Assembly (NCBI RefSeq): GCF_018402695.1
Contig: NZ_JAGYIM010000017.1
Span: forward strand, 120,074-180,265
Direction of reading: 5' to 3'
Length of the DNA stretch: 60,192 nt
Source: Arsukibacterium sp.
GTDB lineage: Bacteria; Pseudomonadota; Gammaproteobacteria; Enterobacterales; Alteromonadaceae
Position numbers and translations under genes: made by a program. Under the pieces are notes generated by a model. The model had not been told where the DNA came from. It did no database searches and saw nothing but the letters and a program-made list of their open reading frames with translations. This document shows, piece after piece, positions 20,701-29,330 of the stretch (position 1 is the first letter of the stretch; the number at the start of each line of letters is the position of its first letter).

Positions 20701-21195
20701 AAAGAGGGCCGTCAGCCCAGTCTGGATATGATGTTAAGCCAGCAAAGCGAAATTGATTTAAAAATTCCGGCGTTGTTACCCGATAGTTATATTCCTGATG
20801 TAAACTTGCGGCTGTCATTCTATAAGAAACTGGCCAGCGCCAAAGATGAAACCGAGCTGGATGATGTCCAGGTAGAATTAATTGATCGCTTCGGCCTGTT
20901 ACCCGATGCAGCAAAAAACCTGGTAAAACTGACTGAGTTTAAGCAGCAGGCGCAAGTTCTCGGGATCAAACGAATTGAAGCCAATGCCAAGGGCGGCTTA
21001 ATTGAATTTGCTGATAAAACCCGGGTTGCACCAGCGTATATTATTGGCTTAATTCAACAACAAAGCCGGATATTTAAGCTCGAAGGTGGTCAGAAATTGC
21101 GTTTTGCCATTGCCAGTCCCGATGCCAAGGACCGGCTGACCCTGGTTGCCAATATGCTGGCTGATTTCAGCCAACATCAGCTGGAGAAATCATGA
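17716..21195 (+). CDS. mfd: Transcription-repair coupling factor Mfd
   Basis: DNA translocase that removes RNA polymerase stalled at lesions and recruits UvrA. The 1159-residue length matches E. coli (1148). Order seen: N-terminal UvrB-like domain (DWETLPYDVFSPHQDIISQR near 75), RNA-polymerase-interacting domain (GQPVVHLQHGVGRYQGL near 490), helicase motif I GDVGFGKTEVAMRAAF (about 636), DEEHRFGVRQKE (about 736), TATPIPRTLNMSMSGMRDLS, and motif VI QLRGRVGRSHHQAYAYLL, then the C-terminal TRCF domain. It overlaps csiV by four bases. Confidence 0.97.
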   Translation: MSFITFLPRIKRPQDQLSWGQLHGAALPYAIAQLVQTEPAVYLLVVPDTPSALRLEQELAVFLDDSSCPVLTLPDWETLPYDVFSPHQDIISQRLKTLYQLPRLSHGLVIVPVSTLLLKISQRNYLEHASFLIKQGQQVDLTALKLQLTAVGYRAVDQVMEHGEFSARGSLLDLFPMGCSLPFRIDFFDNEVDGIRTFDPDNQRSLNQVNAIELLPAHEFPTDKAAIERFRLRYRERFAARNEKESLYQQVTQGIFPAGIEYYLPLFAEDTASLFSFLPAGCIALTYGDVEHSANQFWHELKRRYHDRAIDTMRPILQPQELYLQTDELFSELKDFSRIKLSRATLPARTGQVNAPVAELPELNIQHQLKQPLSLLTEFLLTLKQQNGRAIFFVESEGRRESLHQLFSKAGIRAPEITKLADFTSSDADLVMLVGALEQGALLSTTPPLALISENELFGQKISQRRRRKKSQQVSSDTIIRNLAELSEGQPVVHLQHGVGRYQGLQVLDAGGISAEFVTIEYAGSSKLYVPVSSLHLLSRYSGSDQEHAPLHKLGNDSWEKARRKAAEKIRDVAAELLDVYAQRAAHKGYAFTIDQEQYAAFADSFPFEETADQQDAITAVLNDMQTPQPMDRLVCGDVGFGKTEVAMRAAFIAVNDGKQVAILVPTTLLAQQHFDNFKDRFANWPVRVEVLSRFVSPKQQKAILEDVANGKVDILIGTHKLLQDDIKLHDLGLLVVDEEHRFGVRQKEKIKALRANIDILTLTATPIPRTLNMSMSGMRDLSIIATPPAKRLAVKTFVREFEASLLREAVMREILRGGQVYFLHNDVASIEKMAADLAELVPEANIAIAHGQLRERDLERIMADFYHQRFNLLLCSTIIETGIDVPTANTIIINRADNFGLAQLHQLRGRVGRSHHQAYAYLLTPPPKRLSKDAEKRLEAISSLEDLGAGFALATHDLEIRGAGELLGDEQSGQIETIGFTLYMDMLEEAVTALKEGRQPSLDMMLSQQSEIDLKIPALLPDSYIPDVNLRLSFYKKLASAKDETELDDVQVELIDRFGLLPDAAKNLVKLTEFKQQAQVLGIKRIEANAKGGLIEFADKTRVAPAYIIGLIQQQSRIFKLEGGQKLRFAIASPDAKDRLTLVANMLADFSQHQLEKS

Positions 21196-22391
21196 AACTA
21201 ATTGCAGTACCAACCTTATTCCCTGTTATAAAAAGAATGTCGGCCCTAAGTAAGGCATTAATCGGGGCATTGCTGCTCACAGTCAGTGGCACAACTGCAG
21301 CGAATACTGCGGCAGAGCGCTGGTTTGAAATAGAACTTATTGTTTTCAGTCCTGCCCGCAGCGTCGAGCTGAAAGAACAATTTGATAATGAAGTAAAGCC
21401 AATTCGCCTTAGTAACAGCTTTGATTTAGTTACTGCTAAATACCAACCAGACATTAAGCCGTTACTTAATGCACTAACGCAATGTGAAGGCACTGAGGCC
21501 GCACAGAGCCCGCTTTTACCGGCAGCCCTGCGCAACTGGCAGCAGTGGCAACCAGCGTTCTACCCGTTACTTTGCCAAAGCGAAACCCAGCCTCCTGCCT
21601 GGCAGCGTACTGCATTGTTTCCGGAGCAGTTATTAAATACCCAGTTGCCAATGCCCGACAGCCTGCCGGTAATGCTTGCAGGAAAATCCGACCTCCATCA
21701 GCCTGGGCCTTATCTGGCACCGAAGTCAGCATTTGGGTTAACAGAACTGGCCACTAAAATCAGTCGTCAGCCAAATCAGAACCTGCTGTTACATACCGTA
21801 TGGCGCCAGGCGCCGGTAACCGAGAAACGGGCAATACCCAGCCGCTGGTTTGGCGGGTCGAATTTTTCAGAATTAGTCGATTACTGGGGCCGTGACCGCA
21901 ACCAGGATGCCACCGATGATGCCGCCGCTGCAGCAGAAGCGTTATTTCAAAACGAGCAGCAAGATGATTTGTTTAGTGCGATAGATAGTTTACTGGATCA
22001 GCTTAATGCCGCCGGCAAACTTGAAGCCCTGCAGCGGCACGATCAACAATTGCCACAAATCAGTGACAGCCTGTCCAACCTGCCGGACGATATCTGGCAG
22101 CTTGACGGTCTATTTAAACTTCACCTGGACCACTACCTGTTTATAAATACCGATTTTAACCTGCGTCGTTCTAATCCTGACGGTAGTATACAAAGTATTA
22201 ATGTCAAACAGAGTCGACGGGTTATCAGTGGCGAATTGCATTATCTCGACCATCCTTATCTGGGTATGATTATACAAATCAGACGCTTTCAACCACCTGA
22301 ACCTGAGGCAGAACCAGAGGCAGAACCAGAAACGAGTTCCACAACTAACGCTGTAGCACCGTTATCAGCACCGGGCAACACGCAGCAATAA
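21192..22391 (+). CDS. csiV: CsiV-family periplasmic protein
   Basis: CsiV was described in Vibrio as a periplasmic peptidoglycan-binding activator of LpoA/PBP1A. This 399-residue protein has an N-terminal signal peptide (hydrophobic about residues 21-37, likely cleavage after a small residue before AERWFEIELIVFSP), and that last motif is the family opening. A C-terminal DGLFKLHLDHYLFINTDFNLRR and HLDHPYLGMIIQIRRF-like ending are also characteristic. The tail is a short PE/AE-rich repeat (EPEAEPEAEPE). The start overlaps the mfd stop as ATGA, with GGAG upstream; another in-frame Met lies 15 codons later. Confidence 0.8.
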   Translation: MKLIAVPTLFPVIKRMSALSKALIGALLLTVSGTTAANTAAERWFEIELIVFSPARSVELKEQFDNEVKPIRLSNSFDLVTAKYQPDIKPLLNALTQCEGTEAAQSPLLPAALRNWQQWQPAFYPLLCQSETQPPAWQRTALFPEQLLNTQLPMPDSLPVMLAGKSDLHQPGPYLAPKSAFGLTELATKISRQPNQNLLLHTVWRQAPVTEKRAIPSRWFGGSNFSELVDYWGRDRNQDATDDAAAAAEALFQNEQQDDLFSAIDSLLDQLNAAGKLEALQRHDQQLPQISDSLSNLPDDIWQLDGLFKLHLDHYLFINTDFNLRRSNPDGSIQSINVKQSRRVISGELHYLDHPYLGMIIQIRRFQPPEPEAEPEAEPETSSTTNAVAPLSAPGNTQQ

Positions 22392-22434
22392 TACCGGCCG
22401 GCCAGCCTGATTACAGAAAATCTGAACAAGGCTG

Positions 22435-22462
22435 TTGCTTTATTTAAAAAAGGAACTAAACT
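22435..22462 (+). promoter_or_regulatory. Possible sigma70 promoter before the small membrane protein
   Basis: TTGCTT (22435-22440), 16-base spacer, TAAACT (22457-22462). Located about 95 bases before the small membrane protein gene and downstream of csiV. Hexamer match is moderate; inference only. Confidence 0.35.
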
Positions 22463-22493
22463 AGCGCCCTAGTTACATATTTATACAAATAAC

Positions 22494-22538
22494 AACGGGT
22501 AAGTAACATGGATTTTTCCTACATTACAGTTACCCGTT
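22494..22538 (+). repeat. Inverted repeat enclosing a 10-codon leader ORF
   Basis: AACGGGTAA (22494-22502) and its exact complement TTACCCGTT (22530-22538) flank a 27-base loop. The ATG at 22508 opens a ten-codon frame (MDFSYITVTR) ending at 22540, so the stem would sequester its ribosome entry region. It precedes the small membrane protein by about 18 bases. Whether the peptide is made is unknown. Confidence 0.4.
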
Positions 22539-22556
22539 AACCACAGCCAGAGATCA

Positions 22557-22835
22557 ATGGACGATTTAAACTTAAATCCGGAATTTACACCTGGGCACTA
22601 TGTGCTGTTATTGCTGTTACTGATCTTTGCCAGTGCCGGCAGTACGCTATTCGGCTGGATAATGCCGGGTGCGGCAGATAGCCTTTGGTTAGATGTATTA
22701 CCGCCACTACTGGGTTTATATAGCCTGATGCTGTTGTTTAAAGGGCTTGGTATCATTCGTTTGCCTTCGGCTGCTGTATATTCAGCCATTCTTACCCCGA
22801 TAACCCTGGTTAGCTTTTATCAATTTTTGCTGTAG
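22557..22835 (+). CDS. Small hypothetical inner-membrane protein
   Basis: I do not recognise this 92-residue protein. It has an acidic N-terminus (MDDLNLNPEF) and three clear hydrophobic segments at about residues 16-36, 45-61 and 72-90. No cysteine, histidine cluster or known motif is evident. The start follows AGAG eight bases upstream. It lies between csiV and ylqF on the same strand with its own possible promoter. Length and membrane composition make it credible as a real gene. Confidence 0.65.
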   Translation: MDDLNLNPEFTPGHYVLLLLLLIFASAGSTLFGWIMPGAADSLWLDVLPPLLGLYSLMLLFKGLGIIRLPSAAVYSAILTPITLVSFYQFLL

Positions 22836-22888
22836 CACGTTACCACAATAGAGTATGATGCGCCCCTGATCGCTATTGAGGATAACTG

Positions 22889-23824
22889 ATGTCAATTAAC
22901 TGGTTTCCGGGCCATATGCACAAGGCCCGCAAAGAAATTGCTGAGGTAATGCCTCAGGTTGATATCATTATTGAAATGCTTGACGCCCGTATCCCCTTCT
23001 CCAGTGAAAACCCGTTGGTGCCGCAGCTACGCGGGAATACCCCCTGCATTAAGGTATTGAATAAAGCAGATTTAGCCGATCCGGCACTAACTGCAGTCTG
23101 GGTTAACCACTTTGAACAACAAACTGGCGTACGGGCCATTCCGATCAGTCAGCAACATCCGGAACACATTAAAGCCTTGTTAAAGTTATGTAATGATATG
23201 CTGCCAGAGCGAAACCTGGATATTCGCCCGGCCCGGGCGATGATTATGGGTATTCCGAACGTTGGTAAATCAACGCTGATTAATACCTTAGCCGGTCGTA
23301 CCATAGCCAAAACAGGCAACGAAGCCGGCGTTACCAAGGCCCAGCAGCGTATTAAGCTGGAAAATAATGTTGTGCTAACCGACACCCCGGGCTTTTTATG
23401 GCCGAAACTCAGCCCGCCTACTTGCGGTTACCGGCTTGCTGTAACCGGTGCCATTAAAGACACCGTGTTCGAATATGCCGATATTGCCCTGTTCGCTGCT
23501 GACTACTTGTTACAAGTATATCCGCAGGCCGTAATGCAGCGCTTTGATTTAACTGAGCAGCCTGACTCTGATCTTGCCTTGCTTGACGCCATTGGCGTGC
23601 GCCGAGGCTGTATGCGTAAAGGCGGTGTGGTCGACCTGGAAAAAGCCGGTACAATACTTATCACTGAACTGCGTGCAGGCAACCTCGGGCCCGTTACTCT
23701 GGAAACGCCAGACATGGTCAGCCAGGAACAAATTGATGCTAAAGCGGAAGAGGCTGCGAAGTCGAAAGATAAAGCCGAACGCGAAGCAGAGCGCAAGCGC
23801 AAAGCACAGCGCAAGTATCGCTAA
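22889..23824 (+). CDS. ylqF: Ribosome biogenesis GTPase YlqF/RbgA
   Basis: Circularly permuted GTPase assisting late large-subunit assembly. The 311-residue protein begins INWFPGHMHKARKEI, the family signature. The G4 motif NKAD (58-61) precedes the P-loop GIPNVGKST (121-129) and the G3 DTPG, which shows the permutation. The C-terminal tail (about residues 285-311) is a run of Lys/Arg/Glu/Ala typical of an RNA-binding coiled extension. The start has GAGGA upstream. The region just before it is short, so the promoter is probably within the preceding 50 bases. Confidence 0.92.
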   Translation: MSINWFPGHMHKARKEIAEVMPQVDIIIEMLDARIPFSSENPLVPQLRGNTPCIKVLNKADLADPALTAVWVNHFEQQTGVRAIPISQQHPEHIKALLKLCNDMLPERNLDIRPARAMIMGIPNVGKSTLINTLAGRTIAKTGNEAGVTKAQQRIKLENNVVLTDTPGFLWPKLSPPTCGYRLAVTGAIKDTVFEYADIALFAADYLLQVYPQAVMQRFDLTEQPDSDLALLDAIGVRRGCMRKGGVVDLEKAGTILITELRAGNLGPVTLETPDMVSQEQIDAKAEEAAKSKDKAEREAERKRKAQRKYR

Positions 23825-23860
23825 CAATGACTGAAATCTGCAGGCTAGCTGAGTTTATAG

Positions 23861-25504
23861 TTAGCTAAGTACTGCAGCAAGCTGCTGTTGATATTCAGTA
23901 AACTTTTCCTGCTGCTCCGGCGCAAGCTCTGCATACTGCAATTGTTGAACAACACTGTTTGCCAGGGCAATATGCCCGGCATCCAATGGTTGCTGCCCCT
24001 GTAACGCCACCAGCACCTTCAGAATATTCAGCGCTACATTCATATTATTCGGGGTCAGCGAAAATGCCTGCTCCAGCGAATTAAGGGCAGCATGAAATTT
24101 GTCGCGCTTAAAAAACTCTACCGCCATCCGGTTTAACTGCTGCGGGGTAAAATGCACCGCCGTGCGCTCCGCTGCTTCTTGCTCGATATACTTGCCCACG
24201 ACCTGATTAGTTAGACCGCTGCCAGCAATTTGCCGTTTGATCGCCTCGAGTAGTGACACGGCTTCTTCGCGCCGGCCGAGTTCATGCAGCGCCTTAACTT
24301 TGTCCAGGTTGTCATCAACTGACGTGGTCGGCCGTAGGCTAAGATGATTATCGACAATACTCTCTGCTTTGGTCCGCTCTTCCCGGGCCGTGTGCAGCCT
24401 GGCTCTGACCACCAGAAATTGATCTTTCAGCTGGTTTGCCAGTGGTAGTTGTTTCTCCAGCTCTGTTAGCACCAACTCTGCCTGATTCAGCACTTTCACG
24501 GCGTCGGCTTTATCAAGCGTCGTGGCGTAATCTATACCCGAGCGCACCACATTCAACCTGAGCAGCGGCGAGTCATGAATTGAGTTTTTGGCATATTTAG
24601 CCATAGCGATAGTGGCCTGATACTGGCCGGCATGATCGTGGTTCAACCGCGCTAAATCGAGCAGACGCTTATTCCGTTCAATATTACGCGGCGCCAGCTG
24701 GCTGGCTTTTTTTATTTCCTGATAGGCTTGCTGGTAATCCTGCTTGCCAATGTAATAATGGGCGAGCATATCGTAGGTAGCGAAACGGGTGTCGGTTTTG
24801 TCGGTAAGCTGTGCCAGCAACGCCTGAATATCCGCCAGTTTGTCCTGTTCCAGTAGGGCTTTGATATAGCCCAGATACACCCAGGATATTTTATGGGTTT
24901 GCAGCAAGTTGTTATAGTACACCGCAGCGTCAGTGAACTCGCGCAAATGCAGCAGACACTCGCCTTTCAGCCGTTTCATTTGCATATGGTATTTACTAAG
25001 CCCGGTATTGAGCAAATGGCGCTCAGCAAAATAAATAGCTTTGCTGTAATCCTGGCGGTCCATTGCCTGATAAACGTTAAACAAGGTGCGTTTTATTTCC
25101 AGGGTTACCGGCAAACGGTTTTGCACATGTTTGCTGCTTAATGGTTTTACCCAGAAGTCATCCGGTTGCAGTTCAACAATACTATTTACCAGATGTTCAC
25201 TGGTTTCCGCGCTGAGGAAAATCAACACAGTACATTTAGTAACGTGACGCTTAAATTTCAGTTCTTCCAGCAAATGAAAGCCATCTTTGTCGCTTTTAAC
25301 ATTAAAAGCGCAAATCACTACATGAAATGTGGTTTGTTCACAAAGCCGCAGCGCATAATAGGCATTCTCAGCACACTTAACATTTGCAATGCCCAGCTCA
25401 AACAGCGCCGATTTAATAACATTTTGGACCAGTACCTGATCATCGATAATCAGTACATTTAATTTATCAGAGGCAATTAATTCCTGTAGTTCCATCTGGG
25501 GCAT
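23861..25504 (-). CDS. TPR protein with degenerate response-regulator receiver domain
   Basis: A 547-residue cytoplasmic protein with an N-terminal CheY-like domain (about residues 14-135) followed by tetratricopeptide-type helices to the end. LIIDDQ supplies the acidic pair (D21, D22) and WVKPLS the conserved Lys, but the phospho-acceptor position reads VVICAFNVKSDKDG, with Ala66 where Asp is expected (codon GCT against GAT). TPR-containing receiver proteins of this layout are common in Shewanella-like bacteria. It is probably an adaptor whose receiver no longer takes phosphate. No partner kinase is adjacent, and it stands alone between ylqF and the alcohol dehydrogenase gene. Confidence 0.82.
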   Translation of the reverse strand: MPQMELQELIASDKLNVLIIDDQVLVQNVIKSALFELGIANVKCAENAYYALRLCEQTTFHVVICAFNVKSDKDGFHLLEELKFKRHVTKCTVLIFLSAETSEHLVNSIVELQPDDFWVKPLSSKHVQNRLPVTLEIKRTLFNVYQAMDRQDYSKAIYFAERHLLNTGLSKYHMQMKRLKGECLLHLREFTDAAVYYNNLLQTHKISWVYLGYIKALLEQDKLADIQALLAQLTDKTDTRFATYDMLAHYYIGKQDYQQAYQEIKKASQLAPRNIERNKRLLDLARLNHDHAGQYQATIAMAKYAKNSIHDSPLLRLNVVRSGIDYATTLDKADAVKVLNQAELVLTELEKQLPLANQLKDQFLVVRARLHTAREERTKAESIVDNHLSLRPTTSVDDNLDKVKALHELGRREEAVSLLEAIKRQIAGSGLTNQVVGKYIEQEAAERTAVHFTPQQLNRMAVEFFKRDKFHAALNSLEQAFSLTPNNMNVALNILKVLVALQGQQPLDAGHIALANSVVQQLQYAELAPEQQEKFTEYQQQLAAVLS

Positions 25505-25637
25505 TTACGTCCTTGTTAATAGCAGCAAGCTGCCGGGCAAGCAACTTATACGCTTATGTTAGCAAGCCCGAATGCAAGCAGCATAGCGCCGCCTTATTAG
25601 GAACGCCAGCGATTTAATTAGCCGACTAAAACAGCCT

Positions 25638-26660
25638 TTAACGCTCCAGCACGACCCGATAACGGGCCTTACCGCTTTTTAAATGGGCGATAGCATCATT
25701 AATTTTGTCAAACTTAAAAGTTTCTACCACCGGCTTAATATCATGCTGCACCGCGAATTCCAGCATTTTCGCGATGGTTGCCGGGCTACCCACCGGCGAG
25801 CCTGATACGCTGCGCTGGGCCATAATTAAATTAAAAACCCCGATATCCAGTGGCTCCAGTGTGGCACCAACAAAATGCAGCCGGCCTTTTGGTTTTAACG
25901 TCGACAGGTATAAATTCCAGTCGAGCGCTACGTTGACGGTAGAAATAATAAAATCAAAACGGCCGGCAGCCTGCTCGATATCCGCAGCATTGCGGGAATT
26001 AATACAATGATGAGCGCCCAGCTCTTTTGCTTCTTTCGTTTTACTGTCGCTGGAGGTAAAGGCGGTGACCTCACAGCCCCAGGCCCGCAAAAACTGCAGG
26101 CCAAGATGGCCAAGACCACCAATACCAATCACCGCCACTTTATCGGTCGGTTTAACATCAAATTGCACCATCGGGTTAAATACGGTGATACCGCCGCAAA
26201 ACAGCGGCCCGGCCGTTTTGGCATCCATGCCCTCAGGTAGCGGCACTACCGCACTGGCATTGGCCCGCACCTTATCGGCAAAACCACCATGGTGCCCTAC
26301 TATGGTACCTTGAGCACTGGCACATAAGTTATGGTCGCCACTGCCACAGGTACTGCACACCTGGCAGTAACCTGAATGCCAGCCCAGGCCAACCACCTGC
26401 CCTGCTTTAAGATGGCTGACAGCCTGACCAACCGAGGAAATTCGCCCTACCACTTCGTGGCCGGCTACCAGCGGATAGGCCGACATACCCCATTCGTTAT
26501 TCAGCATGGACACATCTGAATGGCAAATGCCACAGTAATCCACGTCTATCTCTACCTCGTCGCGGCCAAGTGTACCAGCCTCATATTGCCATGGTACCAG
26601 TTTGCCCCCGGCATCCATCGCGGCATAAGCGTTTATCTTGTTGTTACCTGACATAATCAC
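25638..26660 (-). CDS. Zinc-dependent NAD(P) alcohol dehydrogenase
   Basis: Medium-chain dehydrogenase/reductase of 340 residues. Catalytic zinc ligands appear in GICHSDV (Cys) and AGHEVVG (His-Glu), the structural zinc in [12 protein letters not shown], and the Rossmann motif in [14 protein letters not shown]. Overall sequence resembles the YahK/cinnamyl-alcohol type that reduces a broad set of aldehydes with NADPH. The physiological substrate cannot be read from sequence. The gene is divergent from rimO with 178 bases between them. Confidence 0.88.
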   Translation of the reverse strand: MIMSGNNKINAYAAMDAGGKLVPWQYEAGTLGRDEVEIDVDYCGICHSDVSMLNNEWGMSAYPLVAGHEVVGRISSVGQAVSHLKAGQVVGLGWHSGYCQVCSTCGSGDHNLCASAQGTIVGHHGGFADKVRANASAVVPLPEGMDAKTAGPLFCGGITVFNPMVQFDVKPTDKVAVIGIGGLGHLGLQFLRAWGCEVTAFTSSDSKTKEAKELGAHHCINSRNAADIEQAAGRFDFIISTVNVALDWNLYLSTLKPKGRLHFVGATLEPLDIGVFNLIMAQRSVSGSPVGSPATIAKMLEFAVQHDIKPVVETFKFDKINDAIAHLKSGKARYRVVLER

Positions 26661-26791
26661 TCCTGTTGGTTTTATCCGTTTAACGTAGCTATACAGCTAA
26701 CAGTATTGACCAGATCTGCCATTGTGCTGGGAAATATCTGCCATTGCTCATTTTTCAACCAGCAATACCTGTTTCTTGCGCTGCTTTCAGG

Positions 26792-26797
26792 TATAAT
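26792..26797 (+). promoter_or_regulatory. Consensus -10 element upstream of rimO
   Basis: A perfect TATAAT at 26792-26797, 41 bases before the rimO ATG. At the expected -35 distance only CTGTTT is present, which is weak; TTGCGC is too close. Promoter assignment is an inference. Confidence 0.5.
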
Positions 26798-26838
26798 CCG
26801 CCGACTTTTTTCAGGCCGCACCCATTTTAAGAGACACT

Positions 26839-28242
26839 ATGACAGTACAAACCTATGACCCAAGCCAGACCACTACGCTGGATACCTCTGCCAAATCCAT
26901 CGCACAGCAGGCTAATGCCGGCAGCAGCAAAGGTAATACTATCGGTTTTGTGTCACTGGGCTGTCCGAAAAACCTGGTTGATTCTGAGCGGATCCTGACC
27001 CAGCTAAAAAGCGAAGGCTACAACATCGTGCCAAGCTATGACGATGCCCAGCTGGTTATTGTTAACACCTGCGGCTTTATCGACAGTGCGGTACAAGAAT
27101 CACTGGATACTATTGGTGAAGCGCTGGCAGAAAATGGCAAGGTGATTGTTACCGGTTGCCTGGGCGCACGCGAAGATGAAATTCGTCAGGTGCACCCGAA
27201 TGTACTGGGTATAACCGGCCCGCACAGCTATGAAAATGTGTTAAAGCAGGTGCATGAGTTTGTACCCAAGCCAAAATACGACCCATTTACCATGCTGGTA
27301 CCGGATCACGGCGTTAAGTTGACGCCGAAGCATTATGCCTATTTAAAAATTTCCGAAGGTTGCAACCACCGTTGTACCTTCTGCATTATCCCCTCGATGC
27401 GCGGCGATTTAGTCAGCCGGCCGGTCGGCGAAGTGCTGGATGAAGCACAGCGCTTGAAAAATGCCGGCGTTAAAGAGCTGCTGGTTATTTCACAAGACAC
27501 CAGCGCTTACGGTGTGGATGTGAAACACCGCACCGGTTTCTGGAATGGTGCGCCGGTAAAAACCTCGATGCAGGCACTTTGTGAAGCCTTAGGCGAGATG
27601 GGTATCTGGGTACGCTTGCATTACGTTTACCCCTACCCGCATGTGGATGACATTATTCCGTTAATGGCAGCGGGTAAAGTGCTGCCATACTTAGATATTC
27701 CGTTTCAACACGCCAGCCCGCGTATATTAAAACTGATGAAACGTCCCGGTCAGGCCGAGCGGGTACTGGAGCGGATCAAGAAATGGCGGCAAATTTGCCC
27801 TGAGCTGACGATCCGTTCAACCTTTATTGTCGGCTTCCCGGGGGAAACGGAAGAAGATTTCCAGATGCTGCTCGACTGGTTAGACGAAGCCCAGCTGGAT
27901 CGCGTTGGCTGCTTTAAATACAGCCCGGTGGAAGGTGCCAAAGCTAATGAGCTTGCTGACCCGGTACCGGACGAGGTAATGGAAGACCGCTACCATCGCT
28001 TTATGCAAAAGCAGCAGGCAATCAGCGCCGCCCGGCTGCAGGCTAAAATTGGCAAAACTATTAAAATATTAATAGACGAAGTAGACGATGAAGGCGCCAT
28101 TGGCCGAAGCTTTGCCGATGCGCCGGAAATTGACGGCGCGGTGTACCTAAACGGCTTAACCAGTGTTAAACCCGGCGACATTATCGATGCCGTGGTAGAC
28201 GAAGCCGACGAATATGATTTATGGGCCTCATTGGCTGAGTAA
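26839..28242 (+). CDS. rimO: Ribosomal protein S12 methylthiotransferase RimO
   Basis: Radical-SAM enzyme that methylthiolates Asp88 of ribosomal protein uS12. The 467-residue protein has an N-terminal UPF0004 domain with [15 protein letters not shown] (C42), NTCGFID (C78) and GCLGARED (C107) for the auxiliary cluster, the radical-SAM motif CNHRCTFC (C175, C179, C182), and a C-terminal TRAM domain. The [11 protein letters not shown] sequence separates RimO from MiaB. The N-terminal extension before this motif is about 25 residues longer than in E. coli and low-complexity (Thr/Ser/Gln-rich), so a later start cannot be excluded. A terminator follows. Confidence 0.94.
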   Translation: MTVQTYDPSQTTTLDTSAKSIAQQANAGSSKGNTIGFVSLGCPKNLVDSERILTQLKSEGYNIVPSYDDAQLVIVNTCGFIDSAVQESLDTIGEALAENGKVIVTGCLGAREDEIRQVHPNVLGITGPHSYENVLKQVHEFVPKPKYDPFTMLVPDHGVKLTPKHYAYLKISEGCNHRCTFCIIPSMRGDLVSRPVGEVLDEAQRLKNAGVKELLVISQDTSAYGVDVKHRTGFWNGAPVKTSMQALCEALGEMGIWVRLHYVYPYPHVDDIIPLMAAGKVLPYLDIPFQHASPRILKLMKRPGQAERVLERIKKWRQICPELTIRSTFIVGFPGETEEDFQMLLDWLDEAQLDRVGCFKYSPVEGAKANELADPVPDEVMEDRYHRFMQKQQAISAARLQAKIGKTIKILIDEVDDEGAIGRSFADAPEIDGAVYLNGLTSVKPGDIIDAVVDEADEYDLWASLAE

Positions 28243-28270
28243 AGCCAGCGCAGTAGTAATTAACCCAAAC

Positions 28271-28293
28271 AGGCAGCTTCGGCTGCCTTTTTT
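28271..28293 (+). terminator. Rho-independent terminator after rimO
   Basis: GGCAGC-TTCG-GCTGCC hairpin, a stable UUCG tetraloop, followed directly by a T tract. It starts 28 bases after the rimO stop. Confidence 0.9.
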
Positions 28294-28398
28294 ACGGCTA
28301 AAATGCCGCTGTGCCACTCGCACAGCAGGTTTCACTAGTGCTAAGCAGACACTATGCTATGTTTAACTGATGCTAAATCAGCCAGGTAGCCATAGCCT

Positions 28399-28860
28399 AT
28401 GAACCTTATCCCAGAGATTGACTGGAGTATTGCGGCATTACATATCCGTGACTTGCTGATTGCTTTTATCCTTGCGATACCCATTGGTTGGGATCGGGAA
28501 AAGCAGGAGCGTACCGCCGGTCTTCGCACCTTTCCACTGGTCGCCGTTGCAGCTTGCGGCTATATGCTGGTTGGTCTGCAGATTCTTGAATCAACGGAAG
28601 CTGAATCGCGCGTAATACAAGGTATCATTACCGGTATCGGCTTTATTGGTGGTGGGGCGATATTAAAGAATATTGTTAAAGGTGAAAGCTATGTTCGCGG
28701 CACAGCCACGGCAGCAAGCTTATGGTTGACCGGCGCGATAGGATTATCCGTTGCCGCAGGTCTGCTGGAAATTGCGCTGGTGCTTAGCGTGCTGACGTTT
28801 ATTACCTTACGAATGTTGACTGAAGCCAAAACGATGGTAGAACAACCCAAAGATAAATAG
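28399..28860 (+). CDS. MgtC/SapB family membrane protein
   Basis: A 153-residue inner-membrane protein with the MgtC N-terminal domain: LAIPIGWDREKQERTAGLRTFPLVAVAACG, then IIQGIITGIGFIGGGAILK-type sequence and VRGTATAASLWLTGAIGLSVAAG. Four hydrophobic segments are visible. It lacks the C-terminal ACT-like domain of Salmonella MgtC, so it belongs to the short SapB-like group whose function is unsettled (magnesium limitation and ATP synthase control are known for true MgtC). No magnesium leader sequence was recognised upstream. Confidence 0.85.
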   Translation: MNLIPEIDWSIAALHIRDLLIAFILAIPIGWDREKQERTAGLRTFPLVAVAACGYMLVGLQILESTEAESRVIQGIITGIGFIGGGAILKNIVKGESYVRGTATAASLWLTGAIGLSVAAGLLEIALVLSVLTFITLRMLTEAKTMVEQPKDK

Positions 28861-29066
28861 TGTGAGCTTGCGTTGTCATTCTCAGTGACAACACTTCCAC
28901 CGCTCCCAAAGTAATTGCCGTTTATACCAAAGCTTCGCCATTAATGTTGTCGTTGGATATGAAACTAATCGATAACTGGCTGGATGAGAGCACCCTGAGG
29001 GTTTTAATTTATAGGTTTCATTTGCGACAACACGTTCCTGTATGTCTGCCCTCAGGGTCTGGTAAA
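28861..29066. repeat. Gene-free spacer with interlocking inverted repeats
   Basis: Between the MgtC-like gene and the toxin gene. It contains GTTGTCA/TGACAAC (28872-28878 with 28886-28892); TGTTGTCG/CGACAACA (28945-28952 with 29025-29032) enclosing ATGAAAC/GTTTCAT (28959-28965 with 29015-29021); and ACCCTGAGGG/CCCTCAGGGT (28992-29001 with 29049-29058), the last crossing the others. It may be the remnant of a small palindromic element, or a structured RNA. The 62-codon frame on the minus strand looks like chance. Confidence 0.45.
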
Positions 29067-29330
29067 TCACTTGCCTTTGTATACATCAGAGCGATGCCCG
29101 ATTTTTATCACTTGCACGACTAACTGGTTATCTTTGATCTCATAAATAATTCTGTAAAGTCCCTGCCTGATACGATACAGCGCTTGTCCACTTAGTTTAA
29201 TAGCACCTTCTCTTCGTGGGTTGTCGGCAAGCGTATTAATTTTGGCTAATATTTTAGCTATGTCTGCTTTGGGTATCGCACTTAAATCTTTGGCTACGGA
29301 CTTTTTGAACGTTATTTTATATTTTTCCAT
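29067..29330 (-). CDS. RelE/ParE-family type II toxin
   Basis: An 87-residue basic protein with the RelE fold pattern: YKITFKKSVAKDLSAIPKADIAKI, then KLSGQALYRIRQGLYRIIYEI and VVQVIKIGHRSDVYK at the C-terminus. Such toxins cleave mRNA on the ribosome (RelE) or inhibit gyrase (ParE); sequence alone does not decide, although RxGxYRxIYEI and the terminal GHRxDVY lean to the RelE group. Its start lies 14 bases inside the antitoxin gene. Confidence 0.85.
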   Translation of the reverse strand: MEKYKITFKKSVAKDLSAIPKADIAKILAKINTLADNPRREGAIKLSGQALYRIRQGLYRIIYEIKDNQLVVQVIKIGHRSDVYKGK

